A stretch of 64,000 nucleotides of DNA. Origin: Sphingomonas sanxanigenens DSM 19645 = NX02. Lineage in GTDB: Bacteria; Pseudomonadota; Alphaproteobacteria; Sphingomonadales; Sphingomonadaceae. The stretch covers positions 1,730,520-1,794,519 of the forward strand of contig NZ_CP006644.1 of NCBI RefSeq assembly GCF_000512205.2, written 5' to 3'. The notes under the pieces are model-generated. The model had not been told where the DNA came from. It searched no databases and saw nothing but the letters and a program-made list of their open reading frames with translations. Within the stretch, counting starts at the first letter, position 1; every line of letters begins with the position of its first letter. The translations under genes were made by a program, and so were the position numbers. Positions 23,605-32,353 of the stretch are shown in pieces.

Positions 23605-24743
23605 CCGTCCGGCCGTTCCGCATCGACATGCCGCAGCAGCGGCTGGACTGGATCACCCGTCGGATCGACGAGGCGGCCTGGCCCGACGAAGCGGCGGGCG
23701 ATCCGTGGGCGTATGGCACCAGCCCCGCTGCGCTGCGCGACCTCGTCTCCTATTGGCGCGATCATTATGACTGGCGCGCACGCGAGGCGGCGATCAACCG
23801 CTTCGATCAGGTGTTGGTCGATGTCGAGGTCGATGGCGAACGCTATAGCGTCCACCTGATCCATGCGGTGGGGAAGGGCCCCGCACCGAAGACCGTGGTG
23901 GTCAGCCATGGCTGGCCCGGCTCCTTCGTCGAATTCCTCGACATCATCGGCCCGCTCACCGACCCCGCCGCTTATGGCGGCGATCCTGCGGACGCGATGA
24001 CGGTGCTGGTGCCGTCGCTGCTCGGCTATGGCTTTTCGTCCAAGCCCAGCCGACCGATCGGCCCGCGCACCATTGCCAGGGCCTTCGACCGCGCCGTCGC
24101 CGCGCTCGGCTATACCGATTATGTCGCGCAGGGCGGGGACTGGGGATCGTCGGTCTCGGGCTGGCTCGGCTATGAGGGCGCGGGCTGCTCGGCCATCCAC
24201 ATCAACTTCGCCTTCGGCTGGACCAATCCGGATGCGCAGCCCGAAACCCCCGGAGAGATCGCCGCGATGCAGTCGCTCGGCGAGGTGTGGCGCACCGAGG
24301 GCGGCTATATGGTGGTGCAGTCGACCAAGCCGGTCTCGCTGTCCTACGCGATGGCGGACAGTCCGCTGGGCGTGGCGGCGTGGATCCTCGAGAAGTTCCA
24401 CGGCTGGTCGCAACTGCCCGATGGCGACCTCTGGGCAGTCCATTCGCGCGAACGCATCCTCGACAACATCATGGTCTATCTGGTGACGGACACGTTCGGC
24501 ACCGCATCCTGGCTTTATCGCGGCGTGCTCGACGAACCGGTGCCGGCGGGTGCGCGCGTGGAAAAACCGGTGTCGGTCGCGAACTTTCCGGGTGAAGGCG
24601 CGCTGTTCCCGCGGTCCTGGGTCGAGAAGAGCTACAACGTCGTGCGCTGGACCGAATTGCCGCGCGGCGGCCATTTCGCGGCGATGGAGCAGCCGGGGCT
24701 GTTCGTGGAGGATCTGCGGGGGTTCGTGCGAACGCTGCGCTGA
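23601..24743 (+). CDS. Epoxide hydrolase-like alpha/beta hydrolase
   Basis: A 380-residue enzyme of the microsomal-type epoxide hydrolase group. The N-terminal epoxide hydrolase domain (FRIDMPQQRLDWITRRID..WP) wraps the core; the oxyanion region is VSHGWPGSFVEF, the nucleophile Asp is in AQGGDWGSSVSGWLG and the catalytic His in RGGHFAAMEQP. It hydrates epoxides to diols or acts on related esters. Start ATG overlaps the esterase stop, and it is last in the operon controlled by the TetR gene. The sequence looks complete and of normal length. Confidence 0.9.
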   Translation: MTVRPFRIDMPQQRLDWITRRIDEAAWPDEAAGDPWAYGTSPAALRDLVSYWRDHYDWRAREAAINRFDQVLVDVEVDGERYSVHLIHAVGKGPAPKTVVVSHGWPGSFVEFLDIIGPLTDPAAYGGDPADAMTVLVPSLLGYGFSSKPSRPIGPRTIARAFDRAVAALGYTDYVAQGGDWGSSVSGWLGYEGAGCSAIHINFAFGWTNPDAQPETPGEIAAMQSLGEVWRTEGGYMVVQSTKPVSLSYAMADSPLGVAAWILEKFHGWSQLPDGDLWAVHSRERILDNIMVYLVTDTFGTASWLYRGVLDEPVPAGARVEKPVSVANFPGEGALFPRSWVEKSYNVVRWTELPRGGHFAAMEQPGLFVEDLRGFVRTLR

Positions 24744-24831
24744 ACGCCGAACGCGCCGCCTGCTTCTCTCCCTTCCGCTCCCGCACGGCTCCGCCTAGAA
24801 GCCGGGCGATGCAAACGACGATGCGGGCGAC

Positions 24832-27180
24832 ATGGGCGGAATGACGGCGGAAGTGGCGGCGGTAATCGGTGCCGTCCTGGCCCTGTGGCTTGGGCTCGCG
24901 GGCTGGGCGATGTTCAGCGGCATGCGGATGCGCGCGCGGGCACGCGCCGCGGCGTCGCAGGCGGATCGGCTGAAGCTGTTGCTCGACAGCGCGCCGGCGC
25001 TGCCGCTGGTGGTGCGTGCCGATGGCCGCGTCGAGGCGCCCGAGCGGCTCGCCGACTGGCTCGGGCTGCCGCGCCTGCCCAGCTTCATCGGCGATATTGC
25101 CGGCGACGAGGTCGGCCTCAGCGCCGACGATGCGGCGCTGCTCGTCAAGGATATCTCCACGGCCCAGCGATCGGCGGGCAGCTTCGTGCGCACCGTGCGC
25201 GCGCAGGGCTCGACGCGCACCCTGATGATCCGCGGCGCCGCGGCGGGTGCCGGGCTGTCGGCTGCCGGCGGCGTGATATTGTGGTTCTTCGACGCCACCG
25301 AGAGCGAGACCGAGATCGGCCGGCTGGGGCGCGAGGCGGCGCGGCTGGCAAGCGCGTTCGACGCCTTGTCAGCGCTGATCGACACCGCGCCGATGCCGAT
25401 GTGGCACCGTGGCGAGGGGCTGGGGCTGACCCTGGTCAATCAGGCCTATGTCCGCGCCGTCGAGGGCGGCAGCGTCGCCGCGGTGGTCGAACGCGGCATC
25501 GAACTGGTCGACAGTGCCGCCGAACTCAGCCCGACCGCGACCGCGGCGACCGCGCGCGACGAGAATCGCACGATCGTCCGCACCGCGCCGGCCACGATCA
25601 ACGGCGAACGGCGGATGCTGCGCATCGTCGATGTGCCGCTGGGCGACCTCGGCGTTGCCGGCTACGCGATCGACATCGAGGATGAGGAGCAGGCGCGCGG
25701 CGCGATGCGGCGCTTTGCCGCGACCCAGCGCGACATGCTCGACCGGCTGTCCGGCGGCGTCGCGCAGTTCGGCCCCGATCGCGCGCTGGTGTTCTCCAAC
25801 CAGCCGTTCCGCCGCATGTTCAACATGAAGTCCGAATGGCTGGCCGACGCGCCCGAATTCGATCGCGTGCTCGAACGGATGCGCGAGGGCGGGCGCCTGC
25901 CCGAAGTGCGCGACTTCCCCGGCTGGAAGGCCGAGCGGCGCGACTGGTTCCGTGCCGCCGACGGCGCGATCGAGGAGAATTGGCTGCTGCCGGCGGGCGC
26001 GCATATGCGCGTCGTCGGCCACCCGCTGCCCGATGGCGGGCTGCTGCTGATCTTCGAGGATCGCACCGAGCAGATCCAGCTCGCCAGCGCGCGCGACACG
26101 CTGCTGCGGGTACGCGCCGCGACCTTCGACAATCTGTTCGAGGGCGTGGCGGTGTTCGCCGCCGACGGCCGGCTGCAGCTGTGGAACAACCGTTTTCGCG
26201 CGATCTGGGGCTTCGACGAACGGCTGCTCGACGCGCATCCGCGGATCGACCAGCTTGCCGATGCGGCGGGGCAGGCACTTGCCAACCCGTCGCGCGCCGG
26301 GCTGATCCGCGAACTGGTCCGCGTCGCGACCGTCGAGCGCGGCCAGCGCAGCGGGCGCGTGGCGTTCGCCGATGGACGGCATTTCGATTTCGCCGCGGTG
26401 CCGCTGCCCGACGGCAACGCGCTGTTCACGATGCTCGACATCTCCGACAGCCGCCGCATCGAGCAGGCGCTGCGCGACAAGAATGAGGCGCTGGAGGCGG
26501 CGGGCAGGGAAAGCGCCGGCTTCATGGGCAATATGAGCTATGAGTTGCGCACCCCGCTGACCGCGATCGCCGGCTTCGCCGAGATGCTCGCGGGCGGCTT
26601 CGCCGGCGATCTGCCCGAGGCGGCAGAACCCTATGTCGTCTCGATCCGCTCCGAGGTCGCGCGGCTCGGTACGCTGATCGACAATATGCTCGATCTCGCG
26701 CAGCGCGGCGCCGGCGGCATCGCCATCGACAAGGCACCTTTCGATCTCGCGACCGCGATGCAGGCTGTCGCCGAGACGCTCGACATGTCGGCGCGCGCCC
26801 GCGCGATCGACCTTGCGGTGCAGACCGAGGAGTCGCTCGGCAGCATCGAGGGGGACGACCGGCGCATCCGCCAGGCGCTCGACCATCTCGTGCGGCTTGC
26901 CATCGCGAGCATGCCCGAGGGCGGGCGCGTGCTGCTGCATGGCGATGGCACCCTTGCCGGCGCGCGGCTGATCGTTTCCGACGACGGTCCGGGCATGGAC
27001 GAGGCCGCGCAGGCGCGCGCGTTCGAACGGCCGGAGGATAACGGCGCGGCCGGCGAGGGTCAGCCCGCGAGCGCGCTGCTGATCGCGCGCGACATCGTCG
27101 AGGCGCATGGCGGCACACTCAACCTCGTGTCCGAACCGGGCGAGGGTACAATGATCACGATCGTGCTGCCACGCCGATGA
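24832..27180 (+). CDS. divL: DivL-type PAS sensor kinase with Tyr in place of the phosphoacceptor His
   Basis: A 782-residue protein with an N-terminal membrane helix (VAAVIGAVLALWLGLAGWAMF), a long PAS-rich region (about 30-540), a HisKA-like dimerisation helix and a C-terminal HATPase domain (DDGPGMDEAAQARAF, SEPGEGTMITIVLP). The H-box reads NMSYELRTPLTAI: Tyr570 replaces His, and the HATPase N-box lacks the usual Asn. This is the hallmark of Caulobacter DivL (Tyr550), an essential scaffold that controls CckA and so CtrA phosphorylation in the cell cycle. The downstream tsaE overlap (ATGA) and the amgK-murU-addBA order match what I recall of divL surroundings in alphaproteobacteria. Confidence 0.85.
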   Translation: MGGMTAEVAAVIGAVLALWLGLAGWAMFSGMRMRARARAAASQADRLKLLLDSAPALPLVVRADGRVEAPERLADWLGLPRLPSFIGDIAGDEVGLSADDAALLVKDISTAQRSAGSFVRTVRAQGSTRTLMIRGAAAGAGLSAAGGVILWFFDATESETEIGRLGREAARLASAFDALSALIDTAPMPMWHRGEGLGLTLVNQAYVRAVEGGSVAAVVERGIELVDSAAELSPTATAATARDENRTIVRTAPATINGERRMLRIVDVPLGDLGVAGYAIDIEDEEQARGAMRRFAATQRDMLDRLSGGVAQFGPDRALVFSNQPFRRMFNMKSEWLADAPEFDRVLERMREGGRLPEVRDFPGWKAERRDWFRAADGAIEENWLLPAGAHMRVVGHPLPDGGLLLIFEDRTEQIQLASARDTLLRVRAATFDNLFEGVAVFAADGRLQLWNNRFRAIWGFDERLLDAHPRIDQLADAAGQALANPSRAGLIRELVRVATVERGQRSGRVAFADGRHFDFAAVPLPDGNALFTMLDISDSRRIEQALRDKNEALEAAGRESAGFMGNMSYELRTPLTAIAGFAEMLAGGFAGDLPEAAEPYVVSIRSEVARLGTLIDNMLDLAQRGAGGIAIDKAPFDLATAMQAVAETLDMSARARAIDLAVQTEESLGSIEGDDRRIRQALDHLVRLAIASMPEGGRVLLHGDGTLAGARLIVSDDGPGMDEAAQARAFERPEDNGAAGEGQPASALLIARDIVEAHGGTLNLVSEPGEGTMITIVLPRR

Positions 27181-27620
27181 GGCTTGTCGACGCCGAGGCG
27201 ACCGCGGCGGCGGGGGCGGCGCTCGCCGCGCTGCTGCGCCCGGGCGACATCGTCGCGCTCAGTGGCGGTCTGGGCGCGGGCAAGACCACCTTCGCGCGCG
27301 GGCTTTTGTCAGCGCTCGGGCTCGAGGAAGAAGCGCCGAGCCCCAGCTTCGCGATCATCCAGCCCTATGAGCCGCCCGAAGTGCGGCTGCCGGTGCTCCA
27401 TGTCGACCTTTATCGCCTCGACGCGCCCGAGGAAGCCGAGGAGCTTGGGCTCGACGACGCCCTGCTCGATGGTGCGCTGCTGATCGAGTGGCCCGAGCGG
27501 CTGGGGGATCGGCTGTGGCCTGAAACCTTGCGCCTGAGCTTTGCCGTGGAGCCCGATGGCGCGCGACGCTTGACAGCGGAAGTGCCCGGGGCTTGGGAGA
27601 CGCGATGGCCGCCATCATGA
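27177..27620 (+). CDS. tsaE: tRNA threonylcarbamoyladenosine synthesis ATPase TsaE
   Basis: A 147-residue P-loop protein of the TsaE/YjeE family, which works with TsaB, TsaC and TsaD to make the universal t6A modification at position 37 of ANN-decoding tRNAs. The Walker A motif is SGGLGAGKTTFARGL, followed by the conserved SPSFAIIQPYE and the HVDLYRLDAPEEAEELGLDD segment and LLIEWPERL. The start overlaps the divL stop (ATGA), and its own stop overlaps the amgK start region, so it sits within one operon. Length is typical. Confidence 0.95.
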   Translation: MRLVDAEATAAAGAALAALLRPGDIVALSGGLGAGKTTFARGLLSALGLEEEAPSPSFAIIQPYEPPEVRLPVLHVDLYRLDAPEEAEELGLDDALLDGALLIEWPERLGDRLWPETLRLSFAVEPDGARRLTAEVPGAWETRWPPS

Positions 27621-28609
27621 CTCCGCCCCCAGCCGCACCCGATTTCCTCCACCGTCATGGCTGGGGAGGGGCGGATATTCGCCCGCTCGCCGGCGATGCC
27701 TCGTTCCGGCGCTACTTCCGGGTGATCGAGCCCGGCCGCCAGAGCGTGCTGATGGATGCGCCGCCGCCCAACGAGGATCCGCGCCCCTTCCTGGCGGTTG
27801 CCGATCATCTGTTGTCGCTGGGATTCTCGGCGCCGCGCCCGCTCGCGATCGATCTCGACCACGGCCTCGTCCTGCTCGAGGATTTCGGTGATGCGCGGAT
27901 GCGCGAAGTCGTCGATGCCGCGCCCGAAAGCGAGGCGCGCGTCTACAGCCAGGCGGTCGATCTGCTCGCCGCCCTCCACAGCCACCCGGCCGCGGGCGGC
28001 CTGCGCGCCTATGACCGCACCGAGCTGCAGCGCGAAGCCGGGCTGTTGACCGAATGGTTCTGCCCCGCCGCGGGGCTCACCGTCGACATCGACGGCTATC
28101 GCGCGGCGTGGGACGAAGTACTCCGGCCGATGCTCGCGGACGGTCATCTGCCCGTCACCGTGCTGCGCGACTACCATGCCGAGAATATCATGCTGCTCGA
28201 AGGGCATCAGGGCGTGGCAGGGCTTGGATTGCTGGACTTTCAGGACGCGCTGGCCGGTCACCCCGCCTATGATCTCGTCTCGCTGCTGCAGGATGCGCGG
28301 CGTGACGTCGCGCCCGATCTCGAGGCGGCGATGCTGGAGCGCTATCGCGCGGCCGCCAGGCCGATCGCCGGGTTCGACACCGCCTATGCGGTGCTCGGGG
28401 CGCAGCGCAACGCCAAGATCGTCGGCATCTTCACCCGGCTGTGGAAGCGCGACGGCAAGCCGCGCTACCTCGCCTTCCTCCCGCGCGTGTGGACCTATCT
28501 GGAGCGCGATCTCGCGCATCCGGCGCTGGCGCCCGTCGCACGCTGGTTCGCCGGGAATGTGCCGGCCAAAGCGCGCTGGACGGCGCTTCGCGATTCGGCC
28601 GGCGCATGA
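27605..28609 (+). CDS. amgK: Anomeric MurNAc/GlcNAc kinase AmgK
   Basis: A 334-residue aminoglycoside-phosphotransferase-fold kinase. In the Pseudomonas-type recycling route AmgK phosphorylates MurNAc (and GlcNAc) at C1. Key parts are GDASFRRYFRV (nucleotide loop), VLLEDFGDA, the catalytic loop LRDYHAENIMLLE and the metal Asp in LLDFQDALAGHPAYDL. ATG at 27605 has GGGAG upstream; an ATG at 27617 forming an ATGA overlap with tsaE is equally possible. It is directly followed by murU with a four-base overlap, the pairing that defines the pathway which rebuilds UDP-MurNAc without MurA. Confidence 0.9.
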   Translation: MAAIMTPPPAAPDFLHRHGWGGADIRPLAGDASFRRYFRVIEPGRQSVLMDAPPPNEDPRPFLAVADHLLSLGFSAPRPLAIDLDHGLVLLEDFGDARMREVVDAAPESEARVYSQAVDLLAALHSHPAAGGLRAYDRTELQREAGLLTEWFCPAAGLTVDIDGYRAAWDEVLRPMLADGHLPVTVLRDYHAENIMLLEGHQGVAGLGLLDFQDALAGHPAYDLVSLLQDARRDVAPDLEAAMLERYRAAARPIAGFDTAYAVLGAQRNAKIVGIFTRLWKRDGKPRYLAFLPRVWTYLERDLAHPALAPVARWFAGNVPAKARWTALRDSAGA

Positions 28610-29367
28610 CCCGCAATGCCAAGCCGCTCAGCCTGCGGCCAAACGCCGGTGGGCCGCCGCTGAAGACGGCGATGGTGATGGCCGCCGGGCTCGGCAAGCG
28701 CATGCGCCCGCTGACCGCGACGCGCCCAAAACCGCTCGTCGAGGTGGCCGGCCAGCCGCTGATCGATCATGCGCTCGACCGCCTGCGTGCGGCCGGCATC
28801 GAACGCGCCATCGTCAACGTCCATTATCGCGCCGACGCGCTCGAGGCGCACCTCAGGGCAAAGGCCGGCGGGCTGGAGATCATCATTTCCGACGAGCGCG
28901 ACCTGTTGCTGGAAACCGGCGGCGGGCTGGTGAAGGCCGGCCCGCTGATCGAGGACGATCCCTTCCTCGTCGTCAACAGCGACAATCTGTGGGTGGACGG
29001 GCCGACCGACGCGATCCGGTTGCTCGCCGCGCGCTGGAACGACGCCGAGATGGATGCGCTGCTGCTGCTGGTGCCGCTGGCGCGCGCGCATTGCCACAAC
29101 GGCCGCGGCGATTTCCACATGGACGCGCTCGGCAAGATCCGCCGCCGCGCGCATGGCCGCGTCGCGCCCTTCGTCTACACCGGCATCCAGCTGATCAGCC
29201 ACCGCCTGCTTGCGGATGCGCCGGCCGGGCCCTTTTCCACCAACCTGTTGTGGGACAAGGCGATCGAGGCGGGCCGCTGCTATGGCTTCGTCCATCAGGG
29301 GCTGTGGTTCGACGTCGGCACGCCGCCGGCGATCGCGCGGACCGAAACGCTCCTTGCCGACGGCTGA
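28606..29367 (+). CDS. murU: N-acetylmuramate alpha-1-phosphate uridylyltransferase MurU
   Basis: A 253-residue sugar-phosphate nucleotidyltransferase. The nucleotide-binding signature is MVMAAGLGKRMRPLTATRPKPL, followed by LLLETGGGLVKA and the metal Asp in FLVVNSDNLW; GIQLISHRLL and GLWFDVGTP follow as in MurU/RmlA-type folds. It makes UDP-MurNAc from the MurNAc-1-phosphate supplied by AmgK, so cell-wall muramic acid is reused and the fosfomycin target is bypassed. It starts inside the amgK stop (ATGA). A generic mannose- or glucose-1-phosphate transferase is the alternative, but the amgK pairing supports MurU. Confidence 0.9.
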   Translation: MTRNAKPLSLRPNAGGPPLKTAMVMAAGLGKRMRPLTATRPKPLVEVAGQPLIDHALDRLRAAGIERAIVNVHYRADALEAHLRAKAGGLEIIISDERDLLLETGGGLVKAGPLIEDDPFLVVNSDNLWVDGPTDAIRLLAARWNDAEMDALLLLVPLARAHCHNGRGDFHMDALGKIRRRAHGRVAPFVYTGIQLISHRLLADAPAGPFSTNLLWDKAIEAGRCYGFVHQGLWFDVGTPPAIARTETLLADG

Positions 29368-32353
29368 GCAACTTCCCCTCGCATTGAGTGCCGCGGCTCG
29401 CCCCGCGGTCTTCACCATCCCCGCGTATCGCGCCTTTGCCGATGCGCTGGCGGCGGGAATCATTGCGCGGTGGGGCGGTTCCCCGCTGGAACTGGCGCGG
29501 GGCATCGTCATCCTGCCGAACAACCGCGCGCAGCGGGCGTTGACCGACGCCTTCGTGCGTCGCGCGGAGGGCGGGTTGCTTTTGCCGCGGCTGATCGCGA
29601 TCGGCGACGATGATCTCGACGAGCGGATCGGGCCGCTGTTCGATCCGGCCGAGGGCGAATCGCCACCGCCGCCGGCGATCGAGCCGCTCGATCGGCAGAT
29701 GCGCCTGGCGCGGCTGGTGCAGGTGGCGCGACGCGACGCCGGCGTGCCCGTCGATGCGGCAGAGGCGGTGCGCCTCGCCGCCGATCTCGCGCGCACGCTC
29801 GACCAACTGATCATCGAGGAGGTCGATCCGCGCCGTCTCCGCGAATTGGAGATCGCGCCCGAACTTTCGGCGCACTGGGCGCGCGCGCTCGATCTGCTGG
29901 CGGTCATCCTCGATCGCTGGCCGCGCGAACTTGCGGAGATCGGCCGGATCGACCGCGCGACCCGCCGCAATCTGCTGCTGCGCCAGACCGCCGAGCGCTG
30001 GAAGCGGGAAGCGCCGCCGGGTTTCGTCGTGGCCGCGGGCGTGACGGTGGCGGCGCCCGCGGTCGCGGCGCTGCTCAAGAGCATCGCCTGGCTGAAACGG
30101 GGCATGGTCGTGCTGCCCGGTTTCGATCAGGCGATGCCCGCGGACGAATGGGAGGCGCTGGGGCCTTTCCCCGCGGACAGCGGCCGCCGCGCGGTGGAGA
30201 CACACCCGCAGTTCAACCTCAAGCTGCTGCTCGATCGCATGGATATCGCCCCCGGCGAGGTCGAGCGTTGGCGCTGGGGCGGCGGCCATGATGCCAGCGC
30301 CGCGCGGGGGCGCGCGGTCAATAACGCGCTCAAGCCCGCGCGCTTCACCGGCAAGTGGCACGAGCTCGAGGCGCCGGAGCGGCTGCTGACCGGGGTGCGC
30401 ACGCTGGAAGCCGCCACCCCAGCGGAGGAAGCGCAGGCGATTGCCATCGCTTTGCGCGAGGCGCTGGAAACACCCGAACGCACGGCTGCCCTGGTAACGC
30501 CCGATCGCGGTCTCGCGCGGCGGGTGTCGGCGCTGCTGCGCCGCTGGGAGATCGCCGCCGACGACAGTGCCGGCGTGCCGCTGTCGATGACGCCGCCGGG
30601 CGCCTTGCTGCTCGGTCTGGCGGATGCCGCCGCCCAGCGCCTCGCGCCGCCCGCCTTGCTGGCCGTGCTCAAACATCCGCTGGTGCGCGCGGGAGAGGGG
30701 CGGCTCGCTTGGCTGGAGGGCGTGCGCGCGCTCGATCTCGCGCTCCGCGGGCCGCGGCCGGCGGAAGGGAGCGCCGGCCTTGCCGCTTTCCTGCTCGAAG
30801 GGGACGCGCGCACGGCGATGCTGCGCGAAAGTGCGCGCCCGTTCTGGGATGAGGCCGCGCCCTTGCTGGCGCCGCTGGAGGCCACGTTCCGCGACGCCGA
30901 CGGCGGCCGGCTCGAACCGCTGCTCGCGGCGCTGCGCGATGTCGCGACCGCCCTGTGCGGCGACGCGATCTGGTCGGGGCCCGCCGGCCGCGCCGCCGCG
31001 GATCTGCTCGCCGACGCCGAGCGCTGCGCCGCCAACGGCCCCCGCGACGTCAGCGCCGAGGGCATCGGTCCCTTGCTTCGCCGGCTGATGGACGATGTCG
31101 CGGTGCGTCCGCCACAGGGCGGCCATCCGCGCATCGCGATCTGGGGGCTTATCGAGGCGCGGCTGCAGCAGGCGGACCTGGTGATCCTCGGCGGGCTCAA
31201 CGAGGGCACCTGGCCCTCGGTGCCGCCGCCGGACCCCTGGTTGGCGCCGCGCATCCGCAGCGAGCTCGGTCTGCCCGGACTCGACCGCCGCATCGGCCTT
31301 GCCGCGCACGACTTCGCCGGCGCGCTCGGCGCGCCCGATGTGATCGTCACCCGGGCGCATCGCGACACTGCGCCCACCGTCGCCTCGCGCTTCTGGCTGC
31401 GCCTCGCGGCGATCGATCCACCCGACCGCGAGCATCGCCGCGCCGACCGCTTCGTGGCGCTCGCCCGCCGGCTCGACCGCGCATTGCATGAGCCCGCCCG
31501 GCGACCCGCCCCGGTGCCCCCGGTCGCCGAGCGGCCGACGCGGATCAGCGTGACCGAGGTCGATCGGCTGAAAGCGGACCCTTACGCGTTCTACGCGCGG
31601 CGGATGCTGCGCTTGTTGCCGCTCGACATGATCGATGCCGATCCCACACCGGCTTGGCGCGGCACCGCGATCCACGCGGTGCTCGAAGCCTGGGCGCGTG
31701 ACGATGCCTGCGCGCCCGAAAAGCTGCGCGACCGCGCCCTGGCGATGCTCGCCGGCCCCGGATCGCATCCGCTGGTCCGCGCGCTCTGGGAACCGCGGCT
31801 GATGGAGGCGGTCGGCTGGATCGCGGAGACCATCGTCGAGATGCGAAGCGAGGGGCGCATCGTTGCGACGGTCGAGGCGAAGGGCGCGGTCGAGATCGGC
31901 GGCATCACGCTCGACGGCCGTGTGGATCGTATAGACCGGCTCCCCGACGGCAGCCTTGCGATCGTCGACTATAAGACGGGTACGCCACCCAGCGCGCGCG
32001 CGGTGCGTGCCGGCTATTCGCTGCAACTGGGGCTGCTCGGGTTGATCGCGGAACGCAGCGGCTTCGGGGAGGTCGGCGGCAAAGCGGGTGCGTTCGAATA
32101 TTGGTCGATGGCGCGACGCAAGAAGGGGCAAGGGTTCGGCTACATCGAAACCCCCGTCGCGCCCGATGGCGCGCGCGGCAAGATCCCCACCGACCAGTTC
32201 GTCGGCATCGCCGCTGCCAATTTCATCGAGGCGGCGGAAAAATGGCTGACGGGCGAGGCGGCCTTCACCGCCAAGCTCCACCCCGAATTCGCGCCCTATG
32301 CCGAATATGACCAGTTGATGCGACTGGACGAATGGTATGGCCGCGATGGCTAG
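29354..32353 (+). CDS. addB: AddB subunit of the double-strand break repair helicase-nuclease (alphaproteobacterial type)
   Basis: A roughly 999-residue protein. AddB pairs with AddA to unwind and trim broken DNA ends up to a Chi site before RecA loading. The N-terminal half is the inactive helicase-like part (IVILPNNRAQRALTDAF; LVILGGLNEGTWP); the C-terminus is a PD-(D/E)XK nuclease: GTAIHAVLEAWA, LDGRVDRIDRLPDG and AIVDYKTGTPP carry the catalytic Asp and Lys. The Cys ligands of the Bacillus-type iron-sulfur cluster are not evident, as expected for this branch. The start is uncertain: a TTG overlapping the murU stop is taken because no ATG occurs before the conserved ARPAVFTIPAYRAF. The stop overlaps addA. 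Confidence 0.9.
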   Translation: MPTAEQLPLALSAAARPAVFTIPAYRAFADALAAGIIARWGGSPLELARGIVILPNNRAQRALTDAFVRRAEGGLLLPRLIAIGDDDLDERIGPLFDPAEGESPPPPAIEPLDRQMRLARLVQVARRDAGVPVDAAEAVRLAADLARTLDQLIIEEVDPRRLRELEIAPELSAHWARALDLLAVILDRWPRELAEIGRIDRATRRNLLLRQTAERWKREAPPGFVVAAGVTVAAPAVAALLKSIAWLKRGMVVLPGFDQAMPADEWEALGPFPADSGRRAVETHPQFNLKLLLDRMDIAPGEVERWRWGGGHDASAARGRAVNNALKPARFTGKWHELEAPERLLTGVRTLEAATPAEEAQAIAIALREALETPERTAALVTPDRGLARRVSALLRRWEIAADDSAGVPLSMTPPGALLLGLADAAAQRLAPPALLAVLKHPLVRAGEGRLAWLEGVRALDLALRGPRPAEGSAGLAAFLLEGDARTAMLRESARPFWDEAAPLLAPLEATFRDADGGRLEPLLAALRDVATALCGDAIWSGPAGRAAADLLADAERCAANGPRDVSAEGIGPLLRRLMDDVAVRPPQGGHPRIAIWGLIEARLQQADLVILGGLNEGTWPSVPPPDPWLAPRIRSELGLPGLDRRIGLAAHDFAGALGAPDVIVTRAHRDTAPTVASRFWLRLAAIDPPDREHRRADRFVALARRLDRALHEPARRPAPVPPVAERPTRISVTEVDRLKADPYAFYARRMLRLLPLDMIDADPTPAWRGTAIHAVLEAWARDDACAPEKLRDRALAMLAGPGSHPLVRALWEPRLMEAVGWIAETIVEMRSEGRIVATVEAKGAVEIGGITLDGRVDRIDRLPDGSLAIVDYKTGTPPSARAVRAGYSLQLGLLGLIAERSGFGEVGGKAGAFEYWSMARRKKGQGFGYIETPVAPDGARGKIPTDQFVGIAAANFIEAAEKWLTGEAAFTAKLHPEFAPYAEYDQLMRLDEWYGRDG

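Noticed and set aside
28606-29367. Nucleotidyltransferase and AmgK-like kinase read as an aminoglycoside-resistance pair
   Set aside because: The phosphotransferase fold is shared with resistance enzymes, but the overlap with a MurU-type uridylyltransferase and the tsaE neighbour identify the peptidoglycan recycling pair.
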